DNA from: Nocardiopsis coralli
Lineage (GTDB): Bacteria; Actinomycetota; Actinomycetes; Streptosporangiales; Streptosporangiaceae
Assembly (NCBI RefSeq): GCF_014892575.1
Contig: NZ_JADBGI010000023.1
Location: 38,725-102,724, forward strand
DNA length: 64,000 bases
Reading direction: 5' to 3'
Part shown: piece by piece, positions 16,361 to 23,761 of the stretch
Layout of the letters: the number at the start of each line of letters is the position of its first letter
Position numbering within the stretch: position 1 is the stretch's first letter
Translations under genes and position numbers: made by a program
The notes under the pieces: generated by a model
Database searches by the model: none
What the model saw: the letters and a program-made list of their open reading frames with translations, nothing else
What the model was told of the DNA's origin: nothing

Positions 16361-18052
16361 ATGGCCATCGACCCGAAACCGCGCAGCCGCACCGTCACCG
16401 ACGGCATCGAAGCAGCCCCTGCCCGCGGCATGCTCCGCGCCGTCGGCATGGGCGACGGCGACTGGGACAAGCCGATCATCGGCGTGGCCGGCTCGTGGAA
16501 CGAGATCACCCCCTGCAACCTCTCCCTCGACCGGCTCGCGCGCGCGAGCAAGGGCGGCGTGCACGCGGGCGGCGGTTACCCCCTGGAGTTCGGCACGATC
16601 TCGGTCTCCGACGGCATCTCCATGGGTCACCAGGGCATGCACTACTCCCTCGTCTCCCGCGAGGTGATCGCCGACTCCGTCGAGACCGTCATGCAGGCCG
16701 AGCGCCTGGACGGTTCGGTCCTGCTCGCCGGCTGCGACAAGTCGCTTCCGGGCATGCTCATGGCCGCCGCCCGCCTCGACCTGGCCTCCGTGTTCATGTA
16801 CGCGGGCACGATCGCGCCCGGGTGGGTGAAGCTGTCCGACGGCACGGAGAAGGACGTGACGCTCATCGACGCCTTCGAGGGTGTGGGCGCGTGCAAGGCC
16901 GGGCGCATGAGCGAGTCCGACCTCGACCGGGTCGAGCGCGCCATCTGCCCCGGTGAGGGCGCGTGCGGCGGCATGTTCACGGCCAACACCATGGCGTCGA
17001 TCTCCGAGGCGATGGGGATGAGCCTGCCCGGTTCGACCTCTCCGCCTTCCGCGGACCGGCGCCGCGACCACTTCGCGCACAGGTCCGGCGAGGCGGTGGT
17101 CAACATGCTCGAGCAGGGGATCACCGCGCGCGACATCATGACGAAGAAGGCGTTCGAGAACGCCATCACGGTGGTCATGGCGCTGGGCGGGTCCACCAAC
17201 GCCGTGCTGCACCTGCTCGCCATCGCCCACGAGGCCAAGGTCGACCTCGAGCTCGACGACTTCAACCGGATCTGCGACCGGGTCCCGCACATCGCCGACC
17301 TCAAGCCGTTCGGCCGCTACGTGATGAACGACGTCGACCGGGTCGGCGGGATCCCCGTCCTGATGAAGGTGCTGCTCGACGAAGGGCTGCTGCACGGCGA
17401 CGCCCTCACGGTCACGGGCCGCACCGTCGAGGAGAACCTCCAGGACCTCGCGCCGGACCCGATCGACGGCACCGTGCTGCGCCGTTTCGACAACGCGCTC
17501 CACCCCACCGGCGGGATCACCGTGCTGCGCGGTTCCCTCGCGCCGGAGGGGGCCGTGGTCAAGACCGCCGGGTTCGACACCGAGACCTTCACCGGCCCCG
17601 CGCGGGTGTTCGAGCGCGAGCAGGCGGCGATGGACGCGCTCAGCTCGGGTGACCTGCGCAAGGGCGACGTCGTGGTGATCCGCCACGAGGGGCCCAAGGG
17701 CGGCCCGGGGATGCGGGAGATGCTGGCCATCACCGCCGCGATCAAGGGCGCCGGGCTGGGCAGCGACGTCATGCTGCTCACGGACGGGCGGTTCTCCGGC
17801 GGCACGACCGGCCTGTGCGTGGGCCACATCGCCCCGGAGGCTGTCGACGGCGGCCCGATCGCCCTGGTGCGCGAGGGCGACTCCATCACCGTGGACATCG
17901 CCGGGCGCAGCATCGACCTGCACGTCGACGAGGAGGAGCTCGAGAAGCGCCGCGCCGGGTGGGAGCCGCTGCCCAACCCGTTCCCGGAGGGGGTGCTGAG
18001 CAAGTACGCCAAGCTCGTGCGCTCGGCCTCCACCGGCGCCGTGACGCACTGA
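16361..18052 (+). CDS. ilvD: Dihydroxy-acid dehydratase
   Basis: A 563-residue IlvD/Edd-family enzyme. It converts 2,3-dihydroxy-isovalerate (or methylvalerate) to the 2-keto acid in valine, isoleucine and leucine synthesis, in the cytoplasm. Fe-S cluster cysteines are visible in ITPCN, AGCDKSLPG and GACGGMFTANTM, and the substrate region in the late GRFSGGT. Length is normal. It is monocistronic and flanked by unrelated accessory genes: the PNP module before it and an NB-ARC protein converging after it. ATG 16361 is the natural start (MAIDPKPRSRTVTDG). Confidence 0.97.
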   Translation: MAIDPKPRSRTVTDGIEAAPARGMLRAVGMGDGDWDKPIIGVAGSWNEITPCNLSLDRLARASKGGVHAGGGYPLEFGTISVSDGISMGHQGMHYSLVSREVIADSVETVMQAERLDGSVLLAGCDKSLPGMLMAAARLDLASVFMYAGTIAPGWVKLSDGTEKDVTLIDAFEGVGACKAGRMSESDLDRVERAICPGEGACGGMFTANTMASISEAMGMSLPGSTSPPSADRRRDHFAHRSGEAVVNMLEQGITARDIMTKKAFENAITVVMALGGSTNAVLHLLAIAHEAKVDLELDDFNRICDRVPHIADLKPFGRYVMNDVDRVGGIPVLMKVLLDEGLLHGDALTVTGRTVEENLQDLAPDPIDGTVLRRFDNALHPTGGITVLRGSLAPEGAVVKTAGFDTETFTGPARVFEREQAAMDALSSGDLRKGDVVVIRHEGPKGGPGMREMLAITAAIKGAGLGSDVMLLTDGRFSGGTTGLCVGHIAPEAVDGGPIALVREGDSITVDIAGRSIDLHVDEEELEKRRAGWEPLPNPFPEGVLSKYAKLVRSASTGAVTH

Positions 18053-18072
18053 GGGCCTTCGGCGCCTGCCCG

Positions 18073-18106
18073 CCCCGGCCGTGCCCGCCCCCGGGCTCGG
18101 CCGGGG
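18073..18106. terminator. Hairpin between ilvD and the convergent NB-ARC gene
   Basis: CCCCGGCC (18073-18080) pairs with GGCCGGGG (18099-18106). It lies in the 89-bp gap between two convergent genes and could serve both. Confidence 0.5.
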
Positions 18107-18141
18107 ACGGGGTACATCACGCACACGCCCGGCCGTCGCTG

Positions 18142-20904
18142 CTACCGGTCGAGTGACGCACGCAGGCGATCGGCCCGCGGATCACCGATCTCCTCGAAGA
18201 TCGCCAGGGCCCTGACCCTGCAGTTCCGTGCCTCGTCCTCACGCCCGAGGTGGTCGAGGGCGTCCGCCAGCCCTCGGAGGGTGAAGGCCAGCCCGTACCG
18301 GTCGATGCGCTCGCGCACCTCCACCACTTCGTAGAAGGCGTCGACGGCCTCCTCGTACGCATCCGACCGCACCAGCACCGTGGCGACGTTGTTCACCGCC
18401 CACGCACGACCGTGTTCGTCACCCAATGCAGTGAACACCTCGGCCGCCAGGCGCGTGTGCTCCAGTGCCAGGCGCAACTCGCCGAGCTCCGCGTGGACGC
18501 CGCCGATCAGGTTCAGCGCCCGGGCCCCTCCATGGTCCGCGCCGGCTGCCTCGAACGACACGAGGGCAGCGTCCGACAGCTTGCGGGCCTCGTCCAGATC
18601 CTTCGTGTCCCTGTGGACCTGTGCCAGGTGGAGCTGGGCCTCTCCGAGCCCTTCGCTGTCACCCGCCTCGGCGAATCGTGTGACGGCTTCTGTCAGGTAC
18701 TCGAGGGCGTCCACGTACCGCCCCTGCTCCCGGTTGGCCACCCCGAGCCCGTCGCACAACCAGGCCTGCGCGCGTCGGTCACCGAGGTGGCGTGCGGCCT
18801 CCAGCCCGGCGCGTTGGACACGGGTCCACGTCGCCCACGGCTTGCGGCTGAAGAAGTAGCCCGACGGCGCGAGCGCCACTTGCCAGGCGAGTTCGTGCTC
18901 GCCCTGGTCCAGCGCTGCCTCCACAGAAGCGGCCAGGTTCTCGATCTCCCGCTCGAACCAACGCTCGGCTTCTGTAGGTGTGGTGTCGAGCTGTCCCTCA
19001 TGGGCCTGCTCCGGTGTGCGCCATCGCGGACGCCACGGGGCCAGGGCCTGGTCGTGCGATTCGGCAGTGTGGAGGAACCACGTGAGCACACGGCGCAGCG
19101 TGGCGCGCCGTTCGTCGATGGTCTCTTCTTCGATGGCCCGCTCCTTCGCATACGTGCGCAGCAATGCGTGCAGTTGATGATCGCAGCCCGTTCGCTCCAC
19201 CAGGTTCGTGCTCTCCAGCCAGCGAAAGTCCGGTCGGTACCCGAAGAGCGCCTCGGCTGCCTGCTCGGAAAGCGTGGGGCCGGGGTACAGGCCCGCGATC
19301 CGGAACGTTCGCCTCTGGTCCGGGGGAAGCGCCTCGTAGGACGCGGTGAAGGCAGCGCGGACCGAGGCCTCCGGGTCGAGCGGATCACTGAGGCCGTCGA
19401 GGCGCCGTTCCCGGATCCGTTCGATCATCGCGGCCAACTCGTTCGGGGGCAGCCCCGCCCCACTGGCCCCTGCGATGCACAGGGCGAGGGGATGGTGGCC
19501 ACACAGCTCGGCCAGCGTCCGGAGCTGGGTACCGTCCCGCTCCACACCCAGAAATCCGGTCAGCAGGCCGACCGCCTCGTTCCGGACCAGGGAGGACAGG
19601 TGTACGGGCGTTGCACCTCGGCGAGCGACCAGCCCGCTCATCGCGGTGCGCCCGGTGACGACGAGCCCGCAGGTGGGCACATCCGGCATCAGATGGCGGA
19701 CCTGGGACGCACTGTGGGCATCGTCGAGCACCACGAGGCACCGGCGCTCGCGGAGGAGCGACCTGTACCGTGCTTCGAGCCCGTCGAGATCCTGTGGGAG
19801 AGAGCTCTCCTCGGCCCCCAGATCCCTCAGGAAACGGACCAGCGTCTCGGCGGGGTCGGCCACGCGAGCCGTCGGGCCGCGGAAAGTCCCGAGATCGGCG
19901 TACAGCACCCCGTCGGGGAAACGGTCGAGCACCTTCCATGCCGCCTGCACGGCCAACGCCGTCTTGCCCGATCCCGGTGCCCCGTCCACGACGCATACCG
20001 GTGGGGTCGTGCTCTCGGCGGTCAGGACCGAGACCACGCGCGCGAGGTCCTTCTCGCGCCCGACGAAATGAGCACTCGGCGACGGGAGTTGCTGCGGGCG
20101 GGGCACGTCGGCCGGGCGTTGGGGGACGGTCGACACGTGAATGTTCTGGGCTTGGAGAAGGGTGCCTCCTCCCATGCCTCCTTGGAGCGTGTTCCCGACG
20201 CCTCGAACGGTGGGCGAGGACGGCATGGACCGGGAAGGGGGCTCCTCGGGGTCCTCGGCGTCCCGATGTTCGTCGAGCCCGAACGATTCGGCAAGGAGGG
20301 CACATTCTGTGGCGGCCCACCGGCCCTCACTCCCCAGCTCCGCGAGATGGCCCCACGCTGTCGTGAAGAGCTCGTGGGCCCGTGCAAGGTTGGGTTCCGA
20401 GGGCACCTGCCGGGACAGAGTGCCCAGCGCGCTCAAGACATCGCGCACCTGCCCCTGAAGCGCCTTCTTGTCACGCAGCTCGAACTCCTCGTCACCGAGG
20501 TAGAGGGTGATGGTCCCTCTCTCCTCGCTGACCACGGCCACCGGGCGTCCGGTCTGTTCCGCGTAGCGGCCGGCAGAATCGTGCCTGGTTCCTCTCGCCT
20601 CCGTGTCCCTGCTCGCGCCGACAGTTCCGGGCCGGAGCGTGACGCGCTCCCGCACGATGCGGTCCCAACCGTCGGACAGGACGAGGGCACCGTCGTGGTG
20701 TGCTGCGCGCAGGATCTCACCGGAATTCAGCGGCTCGTCCAGCTCGCGACCGTCCGCCAGCCACTGTTCGTCCTCGTCGTGGTGGCCCAACACCACAGTG
20801 ATCCCGAGCCCCTCGGCCCGCACCAGCTCGAGCCCTTGCCGTACCGGCTCGTCGAAGGCGAGCGCCGTGCGCAGTCTCGAAGGTGGTTCTCCGTCTGTGG
20901 CCAT
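18142..20904 (-). CDS. Diadenylate-cyclase-like NB-ARC/TPR (NLR-like) protein
   Basis: A 920-residue fusion. Residues 10-150 match the DisA-type DAC domain, which makes c-di-AMP from two ATP: DGA at 71-73, GTRH at 105-108, SEERG then TITLYLG. In the RHR motif the last Arg is Asp (RHD). Residues 235-260 (GNTLQGGMGGGTLLQAQNIH) resemble RHIM-like amyloid signalling motifs. The NB-ARC NTPase has Walker A GAPGSGKT (308-315), Walker B CLVVLDD, and winged-helix regions. The last 300 residues are TPR repeats. DisA itself has no NTPase, so this is a STAND sensor with a nucleotide-second-messenger domain in the effector position. ATG 20904 has GGAGGG upstream. Defence or death signalling is inferred. 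Confidence 0.85.
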   Translation of the reverse strand: MATDGEPPSRLRTALAFDEPVRQGLELVRAEGLGITVVLGHHDEDEQWLADGRELDEPLNSGEILRAAHHDGALVLSDGWDRIVRERVTLRPGTVGASRDTEARGTRHDSAGRYAEQTGRPVAVVSEERGTITLYLGDEEFELRDKKALQGQVRDVLSALGTLSRQVPSEPNLARAHELFTTAWGHLAELGSEGRWAATECALLAESFGLDEHRDAEDPEEPPSRSMPSSPTVRGVGNTLQGGMGGGTLLQAQNIHVSTVPQRPADVPRPQQLPSPSAHFVGREKDLARVVSVLTAESTTPPVCVVDGAPGSGKTALAVQAAWKVLDRFPDGVLYADLGTFRGPTARVADPAETLVRFLRDLGAEESSLPQDLDGLEARYRSLLRERRCLVVLDDAHSASQVRHLMPDVPTCGLVVTGRTAMSGLVARRGATPVHLSSLVRNEAVGLLTGFLGVERDGTQLRTLAELCGHHPLALCIAGASGAGLPPNELAAMIERIRERRLDGLSDPLDPEASVRAAFTASYEALPPDQRRTFRIAGLYPGPTLSEQAAEALFGYRPDFRWLESTNLVERTGCDHQLHALLRTYAKERAIEEETIDERRATLRRVLTWFLHTAESHDQALAPWRPRWRTPEQAHEGQLDTTPTEAERWFEREIENLAASVEAALDQGEHELAWQVALAPSGYFFSRKPWATWTRVQRAGLEAARHLGDRRAQAWLCDGLGVANREQGRYVDALEYLTEAVTRFAEAGDSEGLGEAQLHLAQVHRDTKDLDEARKLSDAALVSFEAAGADHGGARALNLIGGVHAELGELRLALEHTRLAAEVFTALGDEHGRAWAVNNVATVLVRSDAYEEAVDAFYEVVEVRERIDRYGLAFTLRGLADALDHLGREDEARNCRVRALAIFEEIGDPRADRLRASLDR

Positions 20905-21012
20905 GGACCCTCCGTTTTTCGACTCCGAGTTCGGTTCGGGGCCCCTCCCGGCAGCGCCGCGCCCCCGATTCTCTTCTCGGACACGGCCCTGGACGTACCG
21001 GGCCTTTGTCGG

Positions 21013-21405
21013 TCACGGTTCCGCCGGGGTCACCGCGTAGCCGGGTACGGAGGGCCAGCGAACGGTCAGCACCACCGAGTCCTCTTCCGCGAACCAGGAG
21101 TGGTCCGTGCCGTGGCCCCACACGACGTAGTCGCCCTGCCGTTCCAGGAGCACCTCGCGGTTGGGCAGCGCGACCCGGAAGCGTCCGCTGATGAGCACCA
21201 GGAGTGCGGTCCGCTGCTCCCCGCGGACCCACCGGGCGCGCTCGTCACCGCGTTGGTGCACACCCCATTTGATCTCCACGGCCTCGCTGTGCCGGGGGTC
21301 GTCGGGGTCCTTGAAGTGCCCGAGCAGCCACCCGCGGTCGAGCACCGCGTCCTTGCCCGCATTGCCCACATACACGTTGTCGCCCACGGAAACGGACGCT
21401 AGCAC
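21013..21405 (-). CDS. Cupin-fold protein
   Basis: A 130-residue protein with the beta-strand pattern of a small cupin: EIKWGVHQRGDERARW, SGRFRVALPNREVLL, GDYVVWGHGTDHSW and DSVVLTVRWPS. Metal-binding histidines are few, so it may be a sensor or isomerase-like member; homologues are often mislabelled as signal peptidase. The start may be GTG 21405 or GTG 21387. A TAGCGT box 8 nt before 21387 favours the shorter form. It lies 108 nt upstream of the DAC-like NB-ARC gene on the same strand, and the two may be co-transcribed. Confidence 0.65.
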   Translation of the reverse strand: MLASVSVGDNVYVGNAGKDAVLDRGWLLGHFKDPDDPRHSEAVEIKWGVHQRGDERARWVRGEQRTALLVLISGRFRVALPNREVLLERQGDYVVWGHGTDHSWFAEEDSVVLTVRWPSVPGYAVTPAEP

Positions 21406-21529
21406 CCCCCGATCCCGGTCACGGCCCGCGTTTTCGGCATCAGCCGGCGGAGGACCCGGGCGTCATCGCGTCCGGAGGCGGTGCTGCTCAGCGGCCGCTC
21501 CCTGTCCGTTGTCGGTGCGCCCGGCTAGA

Positions 21530-21558
21530 CTGAATCACCAAGGCGATAAGTGATTCAG
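21530..21558. promoter_or_regulatory. Operator of the XRE-ImmA/PIN module
   Basis: A perfect 9-bp inverted repeat (CTGAATCAC / GTGATTCAG, 11-bp spacer) lies 20 nt before the start of the XRE gene and overlaps a TAGACT -10-like box (21526-21531). This arrangement is typical of toxin-antitoxin autorepression. Confidence 0.65.
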
Positions 21559-21577
21559 GCTGGTGAGGTGGCAACCT

Positions 21578-22828
21578 ATGACGAGCACGGACATCGGAAC
21601 GCGGATCGAGCGTGCCCGTGCGGCGGCGGGCTTCAGCCAGCGCTCCCTCGCCGAAGCAACGGGCGTCTCCCAGTCGACCCTGTCCCGCATCATCGCCGGT
21701 GACCGGATCCCGAAGATGCCCGAACTGGTGGCCATCGCCTGGGAGACCGGAACCACCGTCGCCCAGCTCACGGGTACCGGGATCTCCTCCGCACGGGCGC
21801 AATGTGCGGCCCGGTCCACCAACGACTCCGGCATGGACGGCATGCGCCGGGCACTGCTGGAGTTCCTGGAACTGGACGAGTACCTGGACGACCAGGCGAT
21901 CCCCACCACGACGGGCCACAGAGCCAGTACCGAACGCCTGGAAGCGCTCCGCCCCGAACACGAAGGGCGGAGCGCAGCCGAACGGTTCCGTCGGGAACAG
22001 AACCTGGGCATGCAGCCCTTGGGTGACCTCGTGGCCGTCATCGAGCAGGCGACCGGAATCGATGTGGCCGTGCTCGACGCCGACCAGGACGAGCACGGCC
22101 TGACGATGCGGGACCCCGAGCGCGACGCGGTCTTCATCGCTGTCGCACGCACCGATCGTCCGATGCGCCAGCGCAGCACCTTGGCCCACGAGCTCGGCCA
22201 TGTCCTGTTCGAGGACTGGGCGGACAGTGACACCGGAAGGTGGAGCAGCCGTTCACCGGTGGAGACGCGCGCCAACGCCTTCGCCCGCCATCTGCTCGTG
22301 CCCCTGGACGGGCTACGTGCCTTCCTCGGGGAAAGGAGCCCGGTCGACCGGTCCGACCTGTCAGCCGTGGTCCAGCGGTTCCTGGTCTCCCCCACGATCG
22401 CCGCGATCGCTTTGCACGACGCGGGATACATCGACCCGCCCACGAAGCAGGAGTGGCGGACGGGCCTGTACACACCGGGGCTGGCGACCCGCTTCGGGTG
22501 GAGCGACCATTACGAGGCGCTGAAGGCGGACTCGGCCCGGCGCAGAGCTCCGCAACAACTTCTCGCCCGCGCGATCAGGGGCTACGCCGAAGGGGTTCTG
22601 TCCCTGCAGGCCGTCGCCACCCTGCGCAGCATGACGCGCGGAGAGACCGAGGCGGAGCTGGAAGGGGCGGGCGTGGTGCCGGCCGACCCGTCCACCCTGA
22701 GGAACGCACCCGCCGAACTACCGGAGCCCGATGTGGACCTCGATGCTCTGGACGAGGCGCTCGGCGCACCTGATGAAGACGATGACGACACCGACGTGCC
22801 CAAGGCGACCGGGGGCGCCGCCGGATGA
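21578..22828 (+). CDS. XRE plus ImmA/IrrE-type metallopeptidase (antitoxin-like)
   Basis: A 416-residue protein. The XRE helix-turn-helix (FSQRSLAEATGVSQSTLSRI) is at residues 15-60. A COG2856/ImmA-IrrE zinc peptidase domain follows with HELGHVLFE (HExxH) around residue 205 and the downstream RANAFARHLLVP segment. The C-terminus has an acidic tail. The start ATG 21578 is preferred because GGTGAGGTGG lies in front of it. The gene overlaps the PIN-like gene by ATGA. Such pairs behave as toxin-antitoxin systems in which the XRE-peptidase binds the promoter palindrome and the PIN protein. ImmA-like proteins also cleave repressors in phage and ICE control. Confidence 0.85.
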   Translation: MTSTDIGTRIERARAAAGFSQRSLAEATGVSQSTLSRIIAGDRIPKMPELVAIAWETGTTVAQLTGTGISSARAQCAARSTNDSGMDGMRRALLEFLELDEYLDDQAIPTTTGHRASTERLEALRPEHEGRSAAERFRREQNLGMQPLGDLVAVIEQATGIDVAVLDADQDEHGLTMRDPERDAVFIAVARTDRPMRQRSTLAHELGHVLFEDWADSDTGRWSSRSPVETRANAFARHLLVPLDGLRAFLGERSPVDRSDLSAVVQRFLVSPTIAAIALHDAGYIDPPTKQEWRTGLYTPGLATRFGWSDHYEALKADSARRRAPQQLLARAIRGYAEGVLSLQAVATLRSMTRGETEAELEGAGVVPADPSTLRNAPAELPEPDVDLDALDEALGAPDEDDDDTDVPKATGGAAG

Positions 22829-23433
22829 GCCACCGACCGATCATCGATGCAGGCCCCGGCCTGAACTTCCTGTCGATCAACAAGGAGCGGCTCCTGATCG
22901 GTGTCCTGGGCAAGCTCTCTGCCCCGGAGATCGTGGAGACAGAAGTACTGCGCAAGTCCCGGGACGATGAGCGCTTCCGACGGGCCGCGAAGGTCTGGCG
23001 CAAGATGACGCCCACCTACATGCAGATCCTTCCGGACAACTACACCCCCGAGCTTGCTGCCGCTGTCCAGCGCATCGCCCACCAGCCCATGGAAGAACGG
23101 GTGAAGAGGCGTAAGGATCTGGGCGAGACGATGGTGATCGCACACGCCGCCGTTGCGGCCGAGACCGGCGATGCGGTGACCGTGCTCATCGACGACGGCG
23201 AAGGGGCACGGATCGCAGCCTCGGAGAGCCGACGACTCGAACGGCTCCGGGAGAGCGGACGGGCCGTGGGCTCCATCCACCTGGTCGACACGGAGACCGT
23301 GCTTAGGACCGCGGTGGCCAGGGGTTTCATAGCGGACAGGTCGGAGCTGCGCCTGGTCTACAAGCGGCTGCGCGAGCTGGACGACGGACTGCCGCCGATC
23401 GAGAGCACCGGGCTCCTGTCTGCCACGGATTGA
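22825..23433 (+). CDS. PIN-domain-like protein (predicted toxin RNase)
   Basis: A 202-residue protein overlapping the XRE-ImmA gene. It opens with IIDAGPGLNFLS, placing the first catalytic Asp on strand 1. It continues with ETEVLRKS (Glu), DLGETMVIAHA (Glu in helix) and VLIDDGEGARIA (Asp pair). These match the four acidic positions of PIN nucleases, which cut RNA in toxin-antitoxin systems. Length is longer than short VapC toxins and suits the COG2856-linked PIN group. Together with the operator upstream, it is the likely toxin partner. The RNA target is unknown. Confidence 0.78.
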   Translation: MSHRPIIDAGPGLNFLSINKERLLIGVLGKLSAPEIVETEVLRKSRDDERFRRAAKVWRKMTPTYMQILPDNYTPELAAAVQRIAHQPMEERVKRRKDLGETMVIAHAAVAAETGDAVTVLIDDGEGARIAASESRRLERLRESGRAVGSIHLVDTETVLRTAVARGFIADRSELRLVYKRLRELDDGLPPIESTGLLSATD

Positions 23434-23474
23434 GGCGCCCCGAGGTCCGTGACCTCCTACCAGGGACTGTGTCC

Positions 23475-23684
23475 TCAACCGGTCACCGGAAAGACGCGCT
23501 GGACCCCGGCGTCCGTCTCGAACTCCTTGTGCTCGAACTCCTTCTCGACCTCGACCGTGATGGTTCCGTTGGTCAGGTCCGCGGCCGCCCCCGGGTCGAT
23601 GACCAGATCCGTTTCGAAAGCGGGACCACCGTGTTCGGTACGGTGCCGTCCGTGCGGTGCTGCAGTACGTTCTCGCCCCAACAC
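23475..23684 (-). CDS. Possible small hypothetical protein in a 330-bp gap
   Basis: An open frame of 69 codons with protein-like composition at its end (DLVIDPGAAADLTNG, ITVEVEKEFEHKEFET, GVQRVFP). The first 20 residues look random, so the start is unclear and it may be a remnant of a larger gene. No homologue is recalled. It is opposite in direction to the TA pair and the kinase. Confidence 0.25.
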   Translation of the reverse strand: MLGRERTAAPHGRHRTEHGGPAFETDLVIDPGAAADLTNGTITVEVEKEFEHKEFETDAGVQRVFPVTG

Positions 23685-23761
23685 AGCACAACTCTCCCCG
23701 ACGACCGACGCCCTGCTCCGGATCCCGTCCGAGCACGCCCCCGACCGGAAACGAACCCGAA

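Noticed and set aside
18142..20904. Housekeeping DisA assignment for the DAC-like protein
   Set aside because: The helix-hairpin-helix DNA-binding end of DisA is absent and NB-ARC/TPR parts follow instead.
18250..21402. A 1050-codon open frame on the plus strand, antisense to the DAC-NLR gene
   Set aside because: It has no family-like sequence, is Arg/Pro-rich, and lies exactly opposite a gene with clear domains. High GC gives long antisense frames.
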